A stretch of 64,000 nucleotides of DNA from Dyadobacter fermentans (GTDB taxonomy: Bacteria; Bacteroidota; Bacteroidia; Cytophagales; Spirosomataceae): positions 434,001 to 498,000 of the forward strand of contig NZ_JAHXBN010000018.1 of assembly GCF_019924045.1 (NCBI RefSeq), in the 5' to 3' direction. The notes under the pieces are model-generated. The model saw only the letters and a program-made list of their open reading frames with translations, did not search any database and was not told where the DNA came from. The position numbers and the translations under genes were made by a program. Shown here one piece after another: positions 25,569 to 36,200 of the stretch (its first letter is position 1; each line of letters starts with the position of its first letter).

Positions 25569-26852
25569 ATGACCCAATCGACCAACCGCCGCGAATTCCT
25601 TAAAGCAGCCGGGCTTACGACGCTCGGACTGACGGTTTTACCCAATCTGATTACGCGAGCTGCACCCAGCGATCGTGTGCGTATAGCACATATCGGCTTG
25701 GGGGGGATGGGAAACAACCATATGAAATGGTTTGCAGACCTGCCCGACGCAGAGATTGTCGCGCTTTGTGATGTGGATGAGCTGCATCTGGGCGAGACGA
25801 AGCAGCGATTGGAAACGATGAAACCGGGCATTAAGGTGGATACTTACGGTGACTTCCGGCGCATTCTCGAAAGGAAGGATATCGATGCCATTACCGTAGC
25901 AACACCCGACCACTGGCATGCGCAGATCGCGACACTGGCGTTTCAGGCCGGGAAAGATGTTTATGGTGAAAAACCGCTTTCCTATTGTTTGAAAGAAGGT
26001 AAAATGATGCTCAAACAGCTCGAAAAGCACGATCGCGTGTTCCAGATGGGTAATCAGATCCATGCGGGCGACAATTTCCACCGGGTTGTGGAGCTGATCC
26101 AGTCGGGGGCGATTGGCAAGGTACATACGGTACGGCTCTGGAAAAAACCAAGTACCAAGGAGTTAGGCTCGCCGACCGTGCAGCCGGTCCCCAGGACTTT
26201 GAACTGGGATATGTGGCTCGGCCCGGCGCCATTTACCGAATATATTCCCGAGAAATGCCACTTTACTTACCGCTATTTCCTCGATTATTCGGGCGGCGAG
26301 TTTGCCGATTTCTGGTGCCATATCGCCGATGTGATGTATTCGGCGATCCATCCGACGGGTCTCAGGAAGATCAACGCACGGGGTACCGCATACGCAGGCA
26401 TCGCCGACGCACCGAAAACGCTGGATGTGGATTACGAATTCGATGGGTTGAAGGTGTACTGGTCGTCCAACCCGCCCAATGTGCCCGGCGCCGCCGACCG
26501 CGGCATTGGTGCATTCTTCGAAGGCGATAAGGGAACGCTTATCTGCGACTACGGCACGCGCGAACTGACGATCAACGGCGAGAAAATGACCGACATCGCG
26601 TCCGTTCCGATTACCAACCCGCGCTCACCCGGGCACCAGCAGAACTTCATTGACTGCGTAAAATCCCGTAAACAGCCTGAGTCCAACCTCGCCTACGCAC
26701 GCGAGTTGACAATCCCGATGCACCTGGGACTGATTTCCTATCGTCTGAAACGCGAGCTGACCTGGAATCCCAAAAAAGAGAAATTCACCGGCGACAAGGA
26801 GGCCAACCGGCTGCTATCCCGCAAGCCCAGAAAAGAATGGGACCTCACCTGA
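25569..26852 (+). CDS. Tat-exported Gfo/Idh/MocA family oxidoreductase
   Basis: About 427 residues from the ATG at 25569. The N terminus has a twin-arginine motif (TNRREFLKAAGLTTLGLTVL). A Rossmann fold follows (RVRIAHIGLGGMGNNH, residues 36-51) with the EKPLS motif near 134, then the C-terminal alpha/beta domain (FADFWCHIADVMYSAIHPTG). The frame from 25164 is longer but reads through repeats. The enzyme probably oxidises a sugar or cyclitol with NAD(P), bound in the cytoplasm and exported folded, as is common in Bacteroidota. It is read away from the small hypothetical gene and could share a regulon with the dehydrogenase cluster. Confidence 0.88.
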   Translation: MTQSTNRREFLKAAGLTTLGLTVLPNLITRAAPSDRVRIAHIGLGGMGNNHMKWFADLPDAEIVALCDVDELHLGETKQRLETMKPGIKVDTYGDFRRILERKDIDAITVATPDHWHAQIATLAFQAGKDVYGEKPLSYCLKEGKMMLKQLEKHDRVFQMGNQIHAGDNFHRVVELIQSGAIGKVHTVRLWKKPSTKELGSPTVQPVPRTLNWDMWLGPAPFTEYIPEKCHFTYRYFLDYSGGEFADFWCHIADVMYSAIHPTGLRKINARGTAYAGIADAPKTLDVDYEFDGLKVYWSSNPPNVPGAADRGIGAFFEGDKGTLICDYGTRELTINGEKMTDIASVPITNPRSPGHQQNFIDCVKSRKQPESNLAYARELTIPMHLGLISYRLKRELTWNPKKEKFTGDKEANRLLSRKPRKEWDLT

Positions 26853-26906
26853 TGTAACCATAGTTAGCTTTTTTTGTATATTCACAAGAAACAATCAGCT
26901 AACGCC

Positions 26907-27584
26907 ATGAAACACATCCTGTTGACCACGTTACTTGCCGGCAGTCTGCTGTCCGGCTGCAAGGATTCGTCTGCCCTTGTAAGTGACATGCCTGCCATTC
27001 AAAGTATTTCATTCGAGGGCTTGCCTGACGAAAATGTGACCTTCGACGCCGCCAATTCGGTGATCACCGTTCGAATGCCGGCGATGTTGGAAGGCGGTTT
27101 GAAGCCGGTTATGAAGCTGACGGAGGGTGCACAGCCGATCGGCCTGCTTCCCGACGGCACCGTGGATATTTCTGCCTTTTGCGCGTGCAGCAAGCCGCCA
27201 CAAGACGTTTTCTTACGGGTTGGCAACCAAACGAAAACTGCCACCTACCGGCTGAACATCGTCGCTACGGGCCCGCTCGCGCCACAGGACGTTTATGAAG
27301 AAACCACCTTTTCACTGAAAACCGGCGTCTTGAAATTGAGCTTGCCGGTAAAAAACTTGTACGACAACCATCGTATCGATCAAATTTCGTTCAAGGGCGA
27401 GGATGGTAAAAGCGGCGCCTGGGTATCTGCCGATGGCGCCTGCCTGACGGGCTGCCGCGGCGAAGAGCCAAATCGTATCGCCATCACGTTGTATTCACCG
27501 ATTGACAGGGAGCTCAAACCCGGAAAATATCAAATAGAGATGAAGGGGTTGAAATTTCCGCAGAAATTGATTGTCGTGGAATAG
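26907..27584 (+). CDS. Hypothetical lipoprotein
   Basis: About 225 residues from the ATG at 26907. The lipobox LLSGC places the lipidated cysteine at residue 18, so the mature protein should be anchored to the outer or inner membrane. Two beta-rich stretches (residues 30-115 and 125-225) look like immunoglobulin-like or DUF5018-type modules, for example SVITVRMPAMLEGGLKPVM and ENRIAITLYSPIDREL-like strands. No catalytic residue is evident. It is followed by a 160-base gap before the START gene. Confidence 0.65.
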   Translation: MKHILLTTLLAGSLLSGCKDSSALVSDMPAIQSISFEGLPDENVTFDAANSVITVRMPAMLEGGLKPVMKLTEGAQPIGLLPDGTVDISAFCACSKPPQDVFLRVGNQTKTATYRLNIVATGPLAPQDVYEETTFSLKTGVLKLSLPVKNLYDNHRIDQISFKGEDGKSGAWVSADGACLTGCRGEEPNRIAITLYSPIDRELKPGKYQIEMKGLKFPQKLIVVE

Positions 27585-27743
27585 CCGCTCCTGTCTCGCA
27601 TAGGTCGACGAGTACGCACGGTTAGCCCGACGATGCGTTTATTTAATGCGTCAACAGGAATTTAATGCTTTTGGCAGGGGTTGTAGAAGTCAGGTTGTCA
27701 TACACAAAACAGATGTGCAACCGGACTTTACTTCATCCGACAA

Positions 27744-28382
27744 ATGCAGAAATTCATCCTATTACTCGTTATTACTTTCATTTCCTTCTCAGCCCCGGCC
27801 CAAACCAAATGGAAACAGATCGCCGAAGAGGAGCAAATCCGTATTTTTTCTTCGGCGGTACCCGAATCCAAAATCAAGGCCATTAAGGTCGATTGCGTGG
27901 TGGACGCGTCGCTCGCCCAGATGGTGTCGCTGGTGCTGGACGTGGAGGCCGGTACCCAATGGGTTTATAAAACCAAGTCCTGCACTCTCGTCAAGCGGGT
28001 CTCTCCCACCGATTTGTATTATCATTCCGAAATAAGCCTGCCCTGGCCGCTGGATAACCGTGATTTTGTGGCACACCTGGTCGCGCGGCAGGATCCGGCT
28101 ACCAAAGCCGTGACGATCGACGGCCCCGTGGTCGCCGGGATGGTACCTCAGAAGAAGAACGTGGTCAGGGTCAGTGATTCGAAGGGCCGGTGGGTGCTTA
28201 CACCCCTCGCGGGCAAGGTGCGTATCGAATACATGCTGCACACAGACCCGGGCGGGTATCTGCCGGCATGGGCAGTGAACGCATTCGCGGCCGAGGGACC
28301 TATGGAGACATTTAAAAGTATGAAACAGCAGCTCAAATTGCCGAAATATAGAAATGCCTCCCTTACATTTATAACCAATTAG
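27744..28382 (+). CDS. Exported START-domain protein
   Basis: A 212-residue protein with a signal peptide (MQKFILLLVITFISFSAPAQ) and a START lipid-transfer fold over the rest: WKQIAEEEQIRIFSSAVPE, VLDVEAGTQWVYKT, PWPLDNRDFVAHLV and the long C-terminal helix ending KSMKQQL. START proteins bind a lipid or steroid-like ligand in a hydrophobic cavity. The bacterial members are poorly studied. It lies 30 bases before galactonate dehydratase and may share its transcript, though a functional link is not obvious. Confidence 0.85.
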   Translation: MQKFILLLVITFISFSAPAQTKWKQIAEEEQIRIFSSAVPESKIKAIKVDCVVDASLAQMVSLVLDVEAGTQWVYKTKSCTLVKRVSPTDLYYHSEISLPWPLDNRDFVAHLVARQDPATKAVTIDGPVVAGMVPQKKNVVRVSDSKGRWVLTPLAGKVRIEYMLHTDPGGYLPAWAVNAFAAEGPMETFKSMKQQLKLPKYRNASLTFITN

Positions 28383-28412
28383 CAGGGTTATACAATGTAA
28401 AAGAAAAATAGA

Positions 28413-29561
28413 ATGAAAATCAGAAGTTACGAGTTGTTCCAGGTACCTCCCAGATGGCTGTTTTTAAAAATTGAAACCGATGAAGGCATTGTCGGATGGG
28501 GCGAGCCGGTGATCGAGGGCAAAGCGGCGACGGTAGCTGCCGCAGTGCACGAATTGATGGAAGCATTGATCGGCAAGGACCCGCTCGATATCGAAGGACA
28601 CTGGAATACGATGTACCGGGGCGGTTTTTACCGCGGCGGCCCCATCCTGATGAGCGCCATTGCCGGTATCGACCAGGCACTATGGGATATCAAAGGCAAG
28701 TTCTTCAATGCGCCCGTTTACCAACTGCTTGGAGGCAAATGCCGTGATAAAATCAAGGTATACTCCTGGATAGGCGGCGACAGGCCGGATGAAGTGGCCG
28801 GAGCAGCGAAAGAATGCTTCGACCGTGGTTTCAAGGCCATTAAAATGAATGCGACCAATGAAGTGCAATACATCGATTCTTTCGAAAAAATCGATCTTGC
28901 AGTCAAACGGGTAGCGTCCATCCGCGAGGCGCTCGGCTACGGACTCGAAATCGGCGTAGATTTCCACGGACGCTTGCACAAGCCGATGGCCAAAGTACTT
29001 GCGAAGGAATTGGAGCCGTTCCGGCCGATGTTCATCGAAGAACCGGTATTGTCGGAAAACAATGAGGCGCTACGCGAAATTGCCGCACATACTTCCATTC
29101 CGATCGCAACCGGCGAGCGGATGTTTAGCCGCTGGGATTTCAAAAACCTGCTCATGGACGGGTATGTAGACATTATCCAGCCCGACCTCTCCCACGCAGG
29201 CGGCATCACCGAATGTAAAAAAATACTTTCCATGGCCGAGGCATTCGACGTGGCCGCAGCGCCGCATTGCCCACTGGGCCCTATTGCGCTCGCAGCGTGT
29301 TTGCAGGTGGATGCTACTGCCCACAATGCATTCATTCAGGAGCAAAGCCTGGGCATCCATTATAACCAGGGCAGCGACCTGATGGATTACCTCAGCGACA
29401 GAACGGTATTCGATTACAAGGACGGTTTCGTCCATATCCCATCCGGCCCCGGCCTGGGCATCGAAATAGACGAAGAGCAGGTCCGGAAAATGGCTGCGAT
29501 CGGCCATAATTGGAAAAACCCGCTCTGGTCCCACGACGACGGCAGCGCTGCGGAGTGGTAG
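28413..29561 (+). CDS. dgoD: D-galactonate dehydratase
   Basis: A 382-residue enolase-superfamily enzyme. The metal ligands Asp183, Glu209 and Glu235 and the catalytic His185 and His285 occupy the same positions as in Escherichia coli DgoD, and the motifs [16 protein letters not shown] and [11 protein letters not shown] agree with it. It converts D-galactonate to 2-dehydro-3-deoxy-D-galactonate. No kinase or aldolase for the next step is adjacent, so those genes must be elsewhere. A simple-repeat region follows directly. Confidence 0.94.
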   Translation: MKIRSYELFQVPPRWLFLKIETDEGIVGWGEPVIEGKAATVAAAVHELMEALIGKDPLDIEGHWNTMYRGGFYRGGPILMSAIAGIDQALWDIKGKFFNAPVYQLLGGKCRDKIKVYSWIGGDRPDEVAGAAKECFDRGFKAIKMNATNEVQYIDSFEKIDLAVKRVASIREALGYGLEIGVDFHGRLHKPMAKVLAKELEPFRPMFIEEPVLSENNEALREIAAHTSIPIATGERMFSRWDFKNLLMDGYVDIIQPDLSHAGGITECKKILSMAEAFDVAAAPHCPLGPIALAACLQVDATAHNAFIQEQSLGIHYNQGSDLMDYLSDRTVFDYKDGFVHIPSGPGLGIEIDEEQVRKMAAIGHNWKNPLWSHDDGSAAEW

Positions 29562-29742
29562 GAAGAAGGGAGGAAAGGAGGAAAGGGAGGATGGAAGAAA
29601 GGGAGAATGGAGGAAAAGGGACAAAAAAGTCCCGAAATTCCCCCTCCTCCCTCTCCTCCCTCTCCTCCCTCTCCTCCCTCTCCTCCCTCTCCTCCCTCTC
29701 CTCCCTCTCCTCCCTTTCCTCCCTTTCCTCCCTTTCCTCCCT
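29562..29742. repeat. Purine/pyrimidine fold-back with 9-bp tandem repeat
   Basis: From 29563 to about 29620 the plus strand is nearly all purine (GGGAGGAAAGGAGG words). A hairpin apex GGGAC-AAAAAA-GTCCC (29618-29633) follows, then eleven tandem 9-base units at 29644-29742: eight of CTCCTCCCT and three of TTCCTCCCT. The tandem array ends exactly at the stop codon of the convergent oxygenase gene (29743). The purine and pyrimidine arms can pair over long stretches, making a strong two-way terminator and a candidate for triplex or G-rich folding. Confidence 0.8.
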
Positions 29743-30510
29743 CTAACCCAACGCTCCCCCAATAGCCCGCTCCACAGGCGAGGCGCCGTCAACCGACAGA
29801 TCTTCCCGCAACAGTAACGGCGGTTGGGCCATAAACTTCGGCGTCGTGCCGTGATGCGCCTGGGCGGCGTGTACGATGAACGGATGGCAAAGGTAAACGG
29901 TACCCGCCCTACCGGTTGCCCATACGACCTCCCTTTGCGGCATGGCATCCAGCTTGCCCGCGAGTTCCATAAATGAAAGACCGGCTTCACCTTCGTGTGC
30001 CAGCACGCGCGCGACATCCGCATGCGAGCCTGCACGTATACGCGTGGGCGCGTCGTGCTCGCCTACGTCCGAGTACAGGAAGAGCATCAGCAGCCCGCGG
30101 CCTTTGGAATGGATGTTCACACGCCAGTCCAGAAAGTTACCCGGATCGTCGCCGGGGAAGCTGGCATCGACGTGCCAACCCGCGTCACCGGGGTCTTCGT
30201 CGGAGGGGAATCGCACGGGAAATGTGCCCATACTCCGGCAAGGCAGCCATTTACCTGCGCCGACCAACTGATCAAAGGCCGCGTGCAGCACCGGCGTATT
30301 CGCCGAGGCGGTGAATGGTTCTTGCTGGTACATACCGAGGCGGATCACCGGTTTTGTCCAGGTCGCAGGGGTGTCCCTGTCTATACCAAGGTCATTCCAC
30401 AAAATGTCCCTTGCCTGCGCGGCTATTTCGGAGGAAAAGGCATGATCAAGGCGAATGAAGCCCTGGGTTATGAATTGATTTATTTGCTGAGTATTCAGTA
30501 CTCCTTCCAT
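29743..30510 (-). CDS. Phytanoyl-CoA dioxygenase (PhyH) family protein
   Basis: A 255-residue protein of the Fe(II)/2-oxoglutarate oxygenase superfamily. The iron triad is visible: His113 and Asp115 in GWHVDASF and a distal histidine, His209 or His214, in CHPFIVHAA. The flanking strand GTFPVRFPSDEDP agrees. The substrate is unknown; bacterial PhyH proteins hydroxylate a range of small molecules. It converges on dgoD across the pyrimidine repeat. Confidence 0.85.
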   Translation of the reverse strand: MEGVLNTQQINQFITQGFIRLDHAFSSEIAAQARDILWNDLGIDRDTPATWTKPVIRLGMYQQEPFTASANTPVLHAAFDQLVGAGKWLPCRSMGTFPVRFPSDEDPGDAGWHVDASFPGDDPGNFLDWRVNIHSKGRGLLMLFLYSDVGEHDAPTRIRAGSHADVARVLAHEGEAGLSFMELAGKLDAMPQREVVWATGRAGTVYLCHPFIVHAAQAHHGTTPKFMAQPPLLLREDLSVDGASPVERAIGGALG

Positions 30511-30767
30511 GGAATTTCAATAATTAAGGATTGAAAAATCGGGATAATAAAATCCTGCTCCCCGAAAACGGGGACGGTGTGCAACGGCTGCACGGGAAGG
30601 AGTGTCAGAGTGTTGGTGCGAATCTCATGGTTACAAATTTAGGCATTTGAAATCAGTTTTGCCTGATAATGTCCCGAATTCAAATCAAACAGCACCATAC
30701 TCAGTTTTGGCCGGATTGCTGTCGGACGCGGTTGCGTATTTGCGGCAGAACCAGACCATTTCACAAC

Positions 30768-32501
30768 ATGAAAAAACTAACACTACTTCTTTTATGGTTT
30801 CTGCCAGTTAATTCCCTGGGGCAGCGCGTCGCCGACGATATTCTTGTCCTTAAAGAAATCCGCAATGGCGTTGTGTGCGAATCTTGCCTCGTTCCATTAG
30901 CCGGAGTTATTGGCGTAAATCCCGGGCAAATATCGTTTTTGACCCCCAACCACTACAACCAGTTTCTTTACAAGGACTCATTATTAATGAACAGCTTTAC
31001 AACTGAAAAGCTGTCGCGGTTTTATATCGCAGTCGGACGCTTTTCTCTTGACTTCTACCCATACTCATTCATACGTAAACCACTTAAAGGCAATTCCGAA
31101 GTTTATTGGGATTTCAAGAAATTTCAATTCAGAACTACTATTAATGGAATTATCAAACACGATTGGACCGACATCGGCTCTCTCAAAAAGGATCCGGATT
31201 TTTATTTTGGCGACGCCACACTGGAGGCAGTCAACGATCACTCTAAAAACATCGAAACGAGACCGGCAGAGCATTACCACGCCGGTTCATTCGACTTGCG
31301 GCTTAACGACTCACTTACCGTGGAAGTCAGGGACAAAAATACATTAGCCGATGTCTACCGTTTCTCCATTACGCGCGTGTATAGCGTACCCGAATATTTC
31401 AATTTCGTCGAATTTTCTTCGGACAAAAGTTTTGAAGAAATACTTAATACTGAAATTAATAAAGCACGTACGGAACAGGGGCCCCAGGCTAATCATTTTG
31501 AGATAAAGGGAGGGCATTCCGCATTTCTGAGGTTCGCGAATGATGAGCAGTATTACTTCTTTGGCCGTATTCCACGAAATAGCGGGATCGAATATGCATT
31601 AGATAAGCCTGAAAACTGGAAGCAGCTCGGTGGTCGGAAAGATCTGAAATTCACCACTGGCTACACCTACATTTACCTGGACAAACCCAAACCTGGCAAG
31701 ACGCTAAAAGTATTCCTACGTTATAGGCACCAACCGGAAAGCATCCACGAGGTTACCATTGATGTAAAGCCGTTACACCCGGGCTGGGTCGATACTGCTT
31801 TGCCGGTAATTGCGATAATTGCGCTCGCCCTACTAGCCATTTTTATTCAAAAGCAACGCCACAAAAGGCAACTCGCCAGGCTCGATCGCAAGAAAAGCGA
31901 GATCGAGAACCAGCTCCAATTGCTCAGCGGCCAGCTGAACCCGCATTTCCTTTTCAATTCGCTGAATGCCGTGCAATCGCTGATCCGGCAGAACGATCCG
32001 GAAGCGGCCAATCAATACATTACCGAGGTGGCGACTTTCATGCGCACAATTATGGATAGCGGCCGGAAAGACCTCGTTTCGCTCGCCGAAGAAATCGCTA
32101 TCGAGGAAAAGTACATTGTCTTGGAACAAAAACGAAAAGCATTTACGTACACCTTCCGGATCGAGTGCGGGAATGAGCTCTCTTCGATCGATTTCCCGCC
32201 TCTTCTTTTGCAACCCATTATCGAAAACAGCATCCGCCACGGCCTCGCCGAAAGTGTGCACAACCCCACACTGACCATTACCATCCGCTGCGACGCCACC
32301 GACCTGGTTGTAGCCATTGCCGACAATGGCATCGGGTACGACCCATTGGTCAAAGAGCAGGGACATGGTCTTTCCTTAACCGGCAAACGAATCGCGCTGA
32401 TCAATGAAAAGCTGCCGGCGATGCGCATTATCATTCAAACCAAATCCAGCCCCAATACCGGGACTACCACGGAAATCAGACTTTTAAAATGGCTCTCATG
32501 A
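30768..32501 (+). CDS. LytS-type histidine kinase with exported sensor domain
   Basis: About 577 residues from the ATG at 30768; the frame from 30669 has no signal peptide. Residues 1-19 are a signal peptide (LLLLWFLPVNSLG); about 20-340 form a large extracytoplasmic domain of beta-rich character without a family I can name; one membrane segment lies at 343-362, then a coiled linker. The kinase core has LNPHFLFNSLNAV (His393) and an intact N-box IENSIRHG (Asn487), followed by GHGLSLTGKRI. It overlaps the LytTR regulator by 4 bases. The exported sensor differs from the membrane-only kinases at 6.5-11.5 kb. Confidence 0.9.
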   Translation: MKKLTLLLLWFLPVNSLGQRVADDILVLKEIRNGVVCESCLVPLAGVIGVNPGQISFLTPNHYNQFLYKDSLLMNSFTTEKLSRFYIAVGRFSLDFYPYSFIRKPLKGNSEVYWDFKKFQFRTTINGIIKHDWTDIGSLKKDPDFYFGDATLEAVNDHSKNIETRPAEHYHAGSFDLRLNDSLTVEVRDKNTLADVYRFSITRVYSVPEYFNFVEFSSDKSFEEILNTEINKARTEQGPQANHFEIKGGHSAFLRFANDEQYYFFGRIPRNSGIEYALDKPENWKQLGGRKDLKFTTGYTYIYLDKPKPGKTLKVFLRYRHQPESIHEVTIDVKPLHPGWVDTALPVIAIIALALLAIFIQKQRHKRQLARLDRKKSEIENQLQLLSGQLNPHFLFNSLNAVQSLIRQNDPEAANQYITEVATFMRTIMDSGRKDLVSLAEEIAIEEKYIVLEQKRKAFTYTFRIECGNELSSIDFPPLLLQPIIENSIRHGLAESVHNPTLTITIRCDATDLVVAIADNGIGYDPLVKEQGHGLSLTGKRIALINEKLPAMRIIIQTKSSPNTGTTTEIRLLKWLS

Positions 32502-33250
32502 ATCCCATACGCTGTTTTATCCTTGACGACGAGATCCAGGCGGTGCATAACCTGCGCCTCGCGCTCGAAACGCATTGCCCGCAAGTGGAGCTCGTGGGGT
32601 ATGCGCACAACGTAGGCGATGCCTACGACTTTCTGACCCAAACACAAACAGATATCCTCTTCCTGGATATCCGTTTGCAAAATGAAACGGGTTTCGACCT
32701 TTTGAAACGGCTCAATCATTTCCAGGGCAGCATCATTTTCACGACGGCTTACGATCTCTACGGCATTCAGGCTATCAAATTTTCGGCTACCGATTACCTG
32801 CTCAAACCGCTCGACCACCTGGAACTTACCGGGGCTGTCAGAAAAGCGACCGAGAGAAAGAAAGAGCGCGACCAAAGCGCACAGATTTCAATGCTGATCC
32901 AGTCTTTTGAGAACCTGCCTTCTCAGCGGCAAAAAAAGATCGCATTGGCGGAGGCCAATGAAATTCATTATGTATTGATCGCTGATATTATATTTTGCAA
33001 ATCCGATAACAGCTACACGACTTTTTATTTAAACGGAAACAAAAATATAACTGTCAGCAAACCTATTTCCGAATACGAAAATATACTGGAACCATATGGC
33101 TTTATACGGACCCACCAATCCTATTTGATTAATAAAAACAGGATTGTATCTTTCAGAAAGGAAGAAGGAGGTTATTTGCTCATGGAGGGCAACCACCAAG
33201 CCGTGATCAGTAAACAGCGAAAACACCTTTTAAAGGAACTATTTGCCTGA
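32498..33250 (+). CDS. LytTR response regulator
   Basis: About 250 residues from the ATG at 32498, chosen because it overlaps the kinase stop as ATGA; an earlier ATG (32489) adds three residues. The receiver has Asp57 (ILFLDIRL) and Lys in LLKPL; a LytTR domain follows (IHYVLIADIIFCKSDNSYTT, YGFIRTHQSYLIN). It pairs with the kinase before it. The T9SS cargo gene begins 28 bases after its stop, so the pair may control, or respond to, that secreted protein. Confidence 0.92.
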   Translation: MNPIRCFILDDEIQAVHNLRLALETHCPQVELVGYAHNVGDAYDFLTQTQTDILFLDIRLQNETGFDLLKRLNHFQGSIIFTTAYDLYGIQAIKFSATDYLLKPLDHLELTGAVRKATERKKERDQSAQISMLIQSFENLPSQRQKKIALAEANEIHYVLIADIIFCKSDNSYTTFYLNGNKNITVSKPISEYENILEPYGFIRTHQSYLINKNRIVSFRKEEGGYLLMEGNHQAVISKQRKHLLKELFA

Positions 33251-33278
33251 ATATTAAATTCACCATCAACGATTAGCC

Positions 33279-36200
33279 ATGAAAAAACATTTATACTTTC
33301 TCCATTTCCTGCTATTAAGTGCTGGCTGCTGCATTGCACAAAGGCAGATTACCAACTTCAACAATACCGAAGACAAGCAAGCATTTAATCCGGTTTATTG
33401 GTCACAGATCGGCAGTAAGATGATCTTTTCATCTTTTGCTCCCGCAACCGGAAACGAGCTTTGGGTTTCGGAAGGAACAAAGGCCAATACGAAGCTCCTG
33501 AAAGATATTACGCCGGGGTATCAGGGCACTTATCCTTCCGATTTCAGCCAATACGGTGATTTTGTTTATTTCGTTGTCAATGGGTATGAAATATGGAAAA
33601 CCGATGGCTCTCCTGCCGGAACGCAAAAGCTGTTACACTCCGACAGCACCCTGAACCTGGACATAGTTTCGGGAAAACTGCTCGTCACATTTCGCAACGT
33701 CCAGACCCAGAGGCACGTATTTGCATGGCTCAATGCAGACGGAAAAACCGATTTCCTGAAAGATGAGGCCACAACTTCTAAATGCGCAGGCGGAAATCTC
33801 TACTATGGCTCCTACGATTCGACCGCCAGAAAATGGACTTTGAAAGTGCAGGACGGTGAACTGCATACCCTGGCGAGCGAACCCGGCCCAGCGTTGGTCG
33901 ATATTATTGTTGAGAGACAAAACGGATACGAATACATAGCCGTCGACGCCGGTAATGTAGAAAAGAAACTGGTAGTAGCCGCTGCAAACCGGACTGAAAC
34001 TCCCAAAACCTATGAATGGAACCGTGGCGCGGCGCCGGTGATGCTGAGAGATAAAGCGGGATCACTTTTTTTAATTGATGACGCTATTTATTCCGGCAAA
34101 GACATCACATTAAAAATATTCAAAGTGATTGAAGGTCAGAATTGGGAAACAATAGCCGATGCGAAAACGAGCATGTTATATGCCGACACGCCAACGGGAT
34201 CTACCGAAGGTCCATTCCATACCAATTTTATTATAGAAGGAGATCAGCTTACATTCACCTCAATTTTTGGATACGAAACCGTTCACACGTCATACCTGGG
34301 TGTATTTGATTTTAAAAAGAATACCAAACGTATTTCTGCACGCCTTCCGAAAGAGGTAACGGGACGCCAGGTAAAGCTTGCTTCGCAGTCGCGCGATGTG
34401 TTTGAAATCCGGTCCGGCTACAACAAATGCGTCTACAATATTGCTGAAAACAAAACTGTTTCGGTAGAGCAACTCCCCTATCGGGTTCAGAAAATAAAGG
34501 TTGGAAGTACGGAGTATGAACTCTCCGATAATGTGTATGCCTCGGGCAGCGCGCTCCGTTTGCCACTGATAAACCGCCGGGCTGTTTACAGAGAAAACGC
34601 GCTCGCTTTCAGAACTGTCCTCAACAATAAGTTACTGTTTTGGACCTATGATGACCAGGACAAAGGAAAGCTTTGGGCAAGCGACGGCAAAACGACCTCC
34701 GAATTGTTGTCGTACAGCGGCGCAGTGATATCGTGGAAAATGAGCACGGATTCGCTCAGGGTTGGTAACCAGATCGTGTTTACCTCGACCAGTCAGCAAG
34801 GGGTCAGGATATTCAAAACGGACGGTACCGGGGCCGGAACCCGCGAGCTGTATTACTACCCTACCACCGATTGGGCCTACGTGGACAAGGTCCTCACCAA
34901 CAACCGACTGGCTTCATTTGACCTGAACATCCCCGGGAAGAAGATAACTCTTGTTACCGACCTGGAAAAGGTTTGGGAAATCGATGATTCCCAATTCGCA
35001 CAACGAGAGTTTCGTGCCACTTCCAATGATCTTTTCATGATTCATTCGTCGGTCAAAAACGGATTCGGTTATAATACGGTTTACAAATTTGAGAATGGGG
35101 ACCTGAAACAAATTGACCTGAACAAGGGTGGAGAAGACGCAATGGAGCATCAGATTTATGACAACCGGATCTACTATATGCTCCGCAGCAGCGCTGGTTA
35201 TCTCCATGATATTTGCTACACCGATATGGGTTCGGACAAGGTCAACCGGCTTTTCTCCGGCCCCATGAGTTACCTGATCCTCCGCGGCGATTACCTCATT
35301 GCGGGCACCATGAGCGGACCGGACGTAAAAATCTATAAGGCCAGCACGGCTAAGCTCCTTGGCGAGTTCACTGATATACACCCTGTCGATGCCACAACAG
35401 CCAACGCGGTGGGGCTTTGGGGCAAAAGGGAGGCGGTAATCATCCACAACGACCACATTATCAGCCAGAAATTCACCGAGGACATCGAATTTTCAAGTCC
35501 GGTTCCCCAGGGAATTTTGATCAAGGTCAACAGCAATGCGGGCAGCTCCTGGTACATCTATGAATTGAAACGCGGGCAGATCACCGAGCTTACCAAAGAC
35601 CAGACGATCGATTTCGCCAGCGCCGGAGCAAGTGATCAGCTGTTGTTCTACGGCGGTGGGAACGACCGGCACCAAGTTCTGTTGGATTTGGGCAAACAGA
35701 AACGGTTAGATTTTCCAGTCGGACTCCAGGTGGTTAAAACCATGTCTGGCGACCTCGCCGTAGCATACGACGTGTTCAAAAACACGGCTCCTGCTGTTTA
35801 TGCGCTGGACGGAACCGCTCCGGTCAAAATGTACGACCTCACTAATTGGTATGACTCACCGTCCTTCGGTCAGGTAAATTATACGCCGTTCAGCACGACA
35901 ACGAGGGGCTTCGAGCTTGCCCGGATCGATCGCGACTCGCTGTTTCATTTTCCCGAAATCATCAAAGGCCCCGAAGGAGCCACAATTCACGAGGTATTTC
36001 ATTTCAAAGGCAGCGTGTACGCAACAGCTTTTACCTACTCGAAAGGCTTGCAGGTTTGGAAAATGGACGAACTGAACCTCATTCCGGACGATGACGACGA
36101 ACTGCCGGTGACGCGCCCCGAAATACCCGACCACGTCAGTAACCTGCCCGACAATATGCAATTGAATGTGTATCCGAATCCGGTTATCGGCGACCTCAAT

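Noticed and set aside
29644..29742. CRISPR-like tandem array
   Set aside because: The units are 9 bases with no spacers, so it is a simple-sequence repeat.
29070..30035. 321-residue minus-strand frame with arginine/glycine repeats
   Set aside because: It reads the 9-base pyrimidine repeat and parts of dgoD and the PhyH gene in other frames. The apparent RRGRRG repeat is only the simple DNA repeat.
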